A stretch of DNA of 64,000 nt from Norana najaformis (taxonomy: Eukaryota > Annelida > Clitellata > Crassiclitellata > Hormogastridae): the NCBI GenBank assembly GCA_964023275.1, contig OZ029921.1:14549306-14613305 (forward strand), written 5' to 3'. Positions 62,346-64,000 of the stretch are shown one piece after another. The position numbers and the translations under genes are program-made. Within the stretch, counting starts at the first letter, position 1, and every line of letters starts with the position of its first letter. The notes under the pieces were generated by a model that was not told the DNA's origin, searched no databases, and saw nothing but the letters and a program-made list of their open reading frames with translations.

Positions 62346-63574
62346 CATTTGAAAAGCGTGTTCCTGAGTGCAGTGCCCAAATAAGCAAGGCGAGTAAATG
62401 CTTGGATATATTGCTGTTTTAGAGCCCCTAACGAAGGCAAATGTTCATGCCATGACAACGTAGACGCCGCCAGCACCTTTCGCTGCTAATTGAAAACTTT
62501 AATATGCTTCATGACGTGCAACGGCACGACCTATGCAAGTCTCATCTGGTAGGTCTCCTCCACTGTAGAGAAATCCAGGGTTTCCATGCAGCCATCACTT
62601 GCCAGAAACTATAAACAGCAAATTACTATGTCTGCCTATGCGTCTATAAATGCCATTAGCTTCTATTTATAGCTTCTAACGCCGAAACGTCTCTACAGAA
62701 ACCTAATTGCAGACTACGATGTCAAGATAGCGGTTTTGATCACTGCTCCATTGCTTGACGTCGATCTGCATCTATAGCCTGACCTTTTGAGATGAACTTA
62801 TTAGGGCACTGCGTGAACAAAGCAAGCGCGATTTCTCATAGGAACAATCGGGCATAGTGGTTCTAATCATTTCCAAGGAATGGGTCCTTCACCTCCACTG
62901 CAGGGACAGACATGCTGCTAAAAGTCTAGACTGGATTGCGTCAACAGTTGCAGCGATATGATAGCACGTCTTTTCCAGATTAACGATGAAATTCGTTGTT
63001 GGTCGCTGCGACTGTACGTGGCGCCGTGCGTCCTTCATCAAGGCAGCATCAGTGCAGAATCTAGACAGTGACATGGTCATGCACGGCTTGGACAAAAACA
63101 AGCGAAGTACAAGCGATTATAAGTCTAGGTAAGGTAAAGTAAGCTAAGCTCCTGAGGTCAAATCAGATCAGGTCAATGTTCATTTAACAAACTTTTAATA
63201 TAGTCCATTAAATTGTTTCAGAAGGTCGCAGAATCATACATGCAAATAAATTGAGAACAAAATTGTAAACTTGTGGAACAGCTTGGACGAGAGTAGGCCT
63301 ACATGTAGGTTACTATCTCGGTTAACACAGCATAAACTTTTAATATCAAGTTCAGAGAAACTGTCGGTTAAGCCAATATGTAGTAGAAGTTTCGAAATAA
63401 ACTAACCCTCATCTGAATGACTTTGAAACAATCGCACTATAGATACAGTATATATGTTACATATAGAGGCGTCACTCTACTGTCGAGTCCTGGAAAGATC
63501 GTGGCCACAGTGATGCTGAATCGTATAAGGGTTGATGTAGACAAAAAGCTAAGACAAGAAGAATGAATTTAGAC
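62346..63574. other. no supported gene
   Basis: No repeat family, splice-bounded exon or known domain recognised. Confidence 0.4.
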
Positions 63575-64000
63575 CAGGGCCATTCTGCTGCCAGCAAATT
63601 TTCACACTTAGACATATAATTGAGAAGACTCTAATATAGGAGGTTCCTGTACTTATTAACTTCATTGATTTATAAAAGGACTTTGACAATGTTCACAGAG
63701 AGTCACCGTGGAAAATAATGAAGAGTTATGGAATTCCAACTAAGATAATTGATGTCACCAAGAGCTTTTACAATTGCAGTCGATGTGTTTCAGATGGTAA
63801 CTGGCGTGCGTCAGGAATGTGTTTTGCCACCTATGATTTTTGCCCTGGTTGTGGATTGGGTGATGTCGAGAGTGACGGAAGGCAGTAACACTGGACTGAA
63901 ATGAATAAACGGCGATAGGTTAGAAGACCTGGACTTCGCAGATGATAATTATTGCCCTGCTAGACAGCACTTGGAAAGGCATGAACAAAACTAACATTTA
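63575..64000 (+). mobile_element. LINE reverse transcriptase, continues beyond window
   Basis: Encodes QIFTLRHIIEKTL, INFIDL.KDFDNVHRESPWKI, MKSYGIPTKIIDVTKSFYN and, after frame changes, LEDLDFADD. These are RT motifs 3 to 5 of the non-LTR group with KAFDSVHRESLW and DLDFADD. Broken copy; its 3' part lies beyond 64000. Confidence 0.88.

Overview
The window looks like nuclear DNA of a marine invertebrate animal: long spliced introns, AT-rich, dense with microsatellites, tRNA-derived SINEs, and truncated non-LTR (LINE) and hAT-type elements. The repeat set (L2/CR1-type LINE tails, SINE tails with a GCGCTATA-like end, hAT ends) suggests a spiralian or basal deuterostome, but I cannot name the species. 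I found no bacterial, CRISPR, rRNA or functional tRNA gene.

The one gene I recognise with confidence is a minus-strand orthologue of SLC4A11, the SLC4-family membrane transporter. Fourteen coding exons run from a long N-terminal exon (33669..34323) down to 1030..1203. They encode a variable N-terminus, the band-3-like cytoplasmic domain, and most of the membrane domain up to the highly conserved segment around GLPMVHGALPHSPLHVR. The last membrane segments and the C-terminus lie beyond position 1. Every exon junction from 24698 downward has GT/AG sites and matching reading phase. The join between the first exon (phase 1) and the next (phase 0) does not match, so at least one small exon in the 9 kb first intron is still missing.

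Region by region. 1..790: 5'-truncated LINE reverse transcriptase. 792..950: hAT end. 1030..34323: SLC4A11, whose introns hold a tRNA-SINE (2268), a 20-bp minisatellite against a splice acceptor (4713), a long-inverted-repeat transposon with an internal heat-shock-type promoter (5413..6526), a Ty3/gypsy integrase fossil (8960..9830), an intact-ended hAT derivative with its 8-bp target duplication (15405..15812), large TA and TATG microsatellites (17271, 22440, 23267), LINE tails (18700, 25875) and a second hAT-like element with target duplication (33038..33492). 34324..64000: mostly non-genic, with LINE tails (34675, 37000, 45215, 53130, 62075, 63575), a mariner-like MITE (35272), foldback sequences (43808, 54754, 60218), an unclassified transposon remnant (54270..56060) and many tandem repeats. 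Three open segments with one good splice site each (38701, 44411, 58069) are possible exons of unknown genes.

The most unusual signal is the run of 13 alternating GAA/TTC heat-shock-element units followed by a TATA box inside the transposon at 5413..6526, lying antisense within an SLC4A11 intron.
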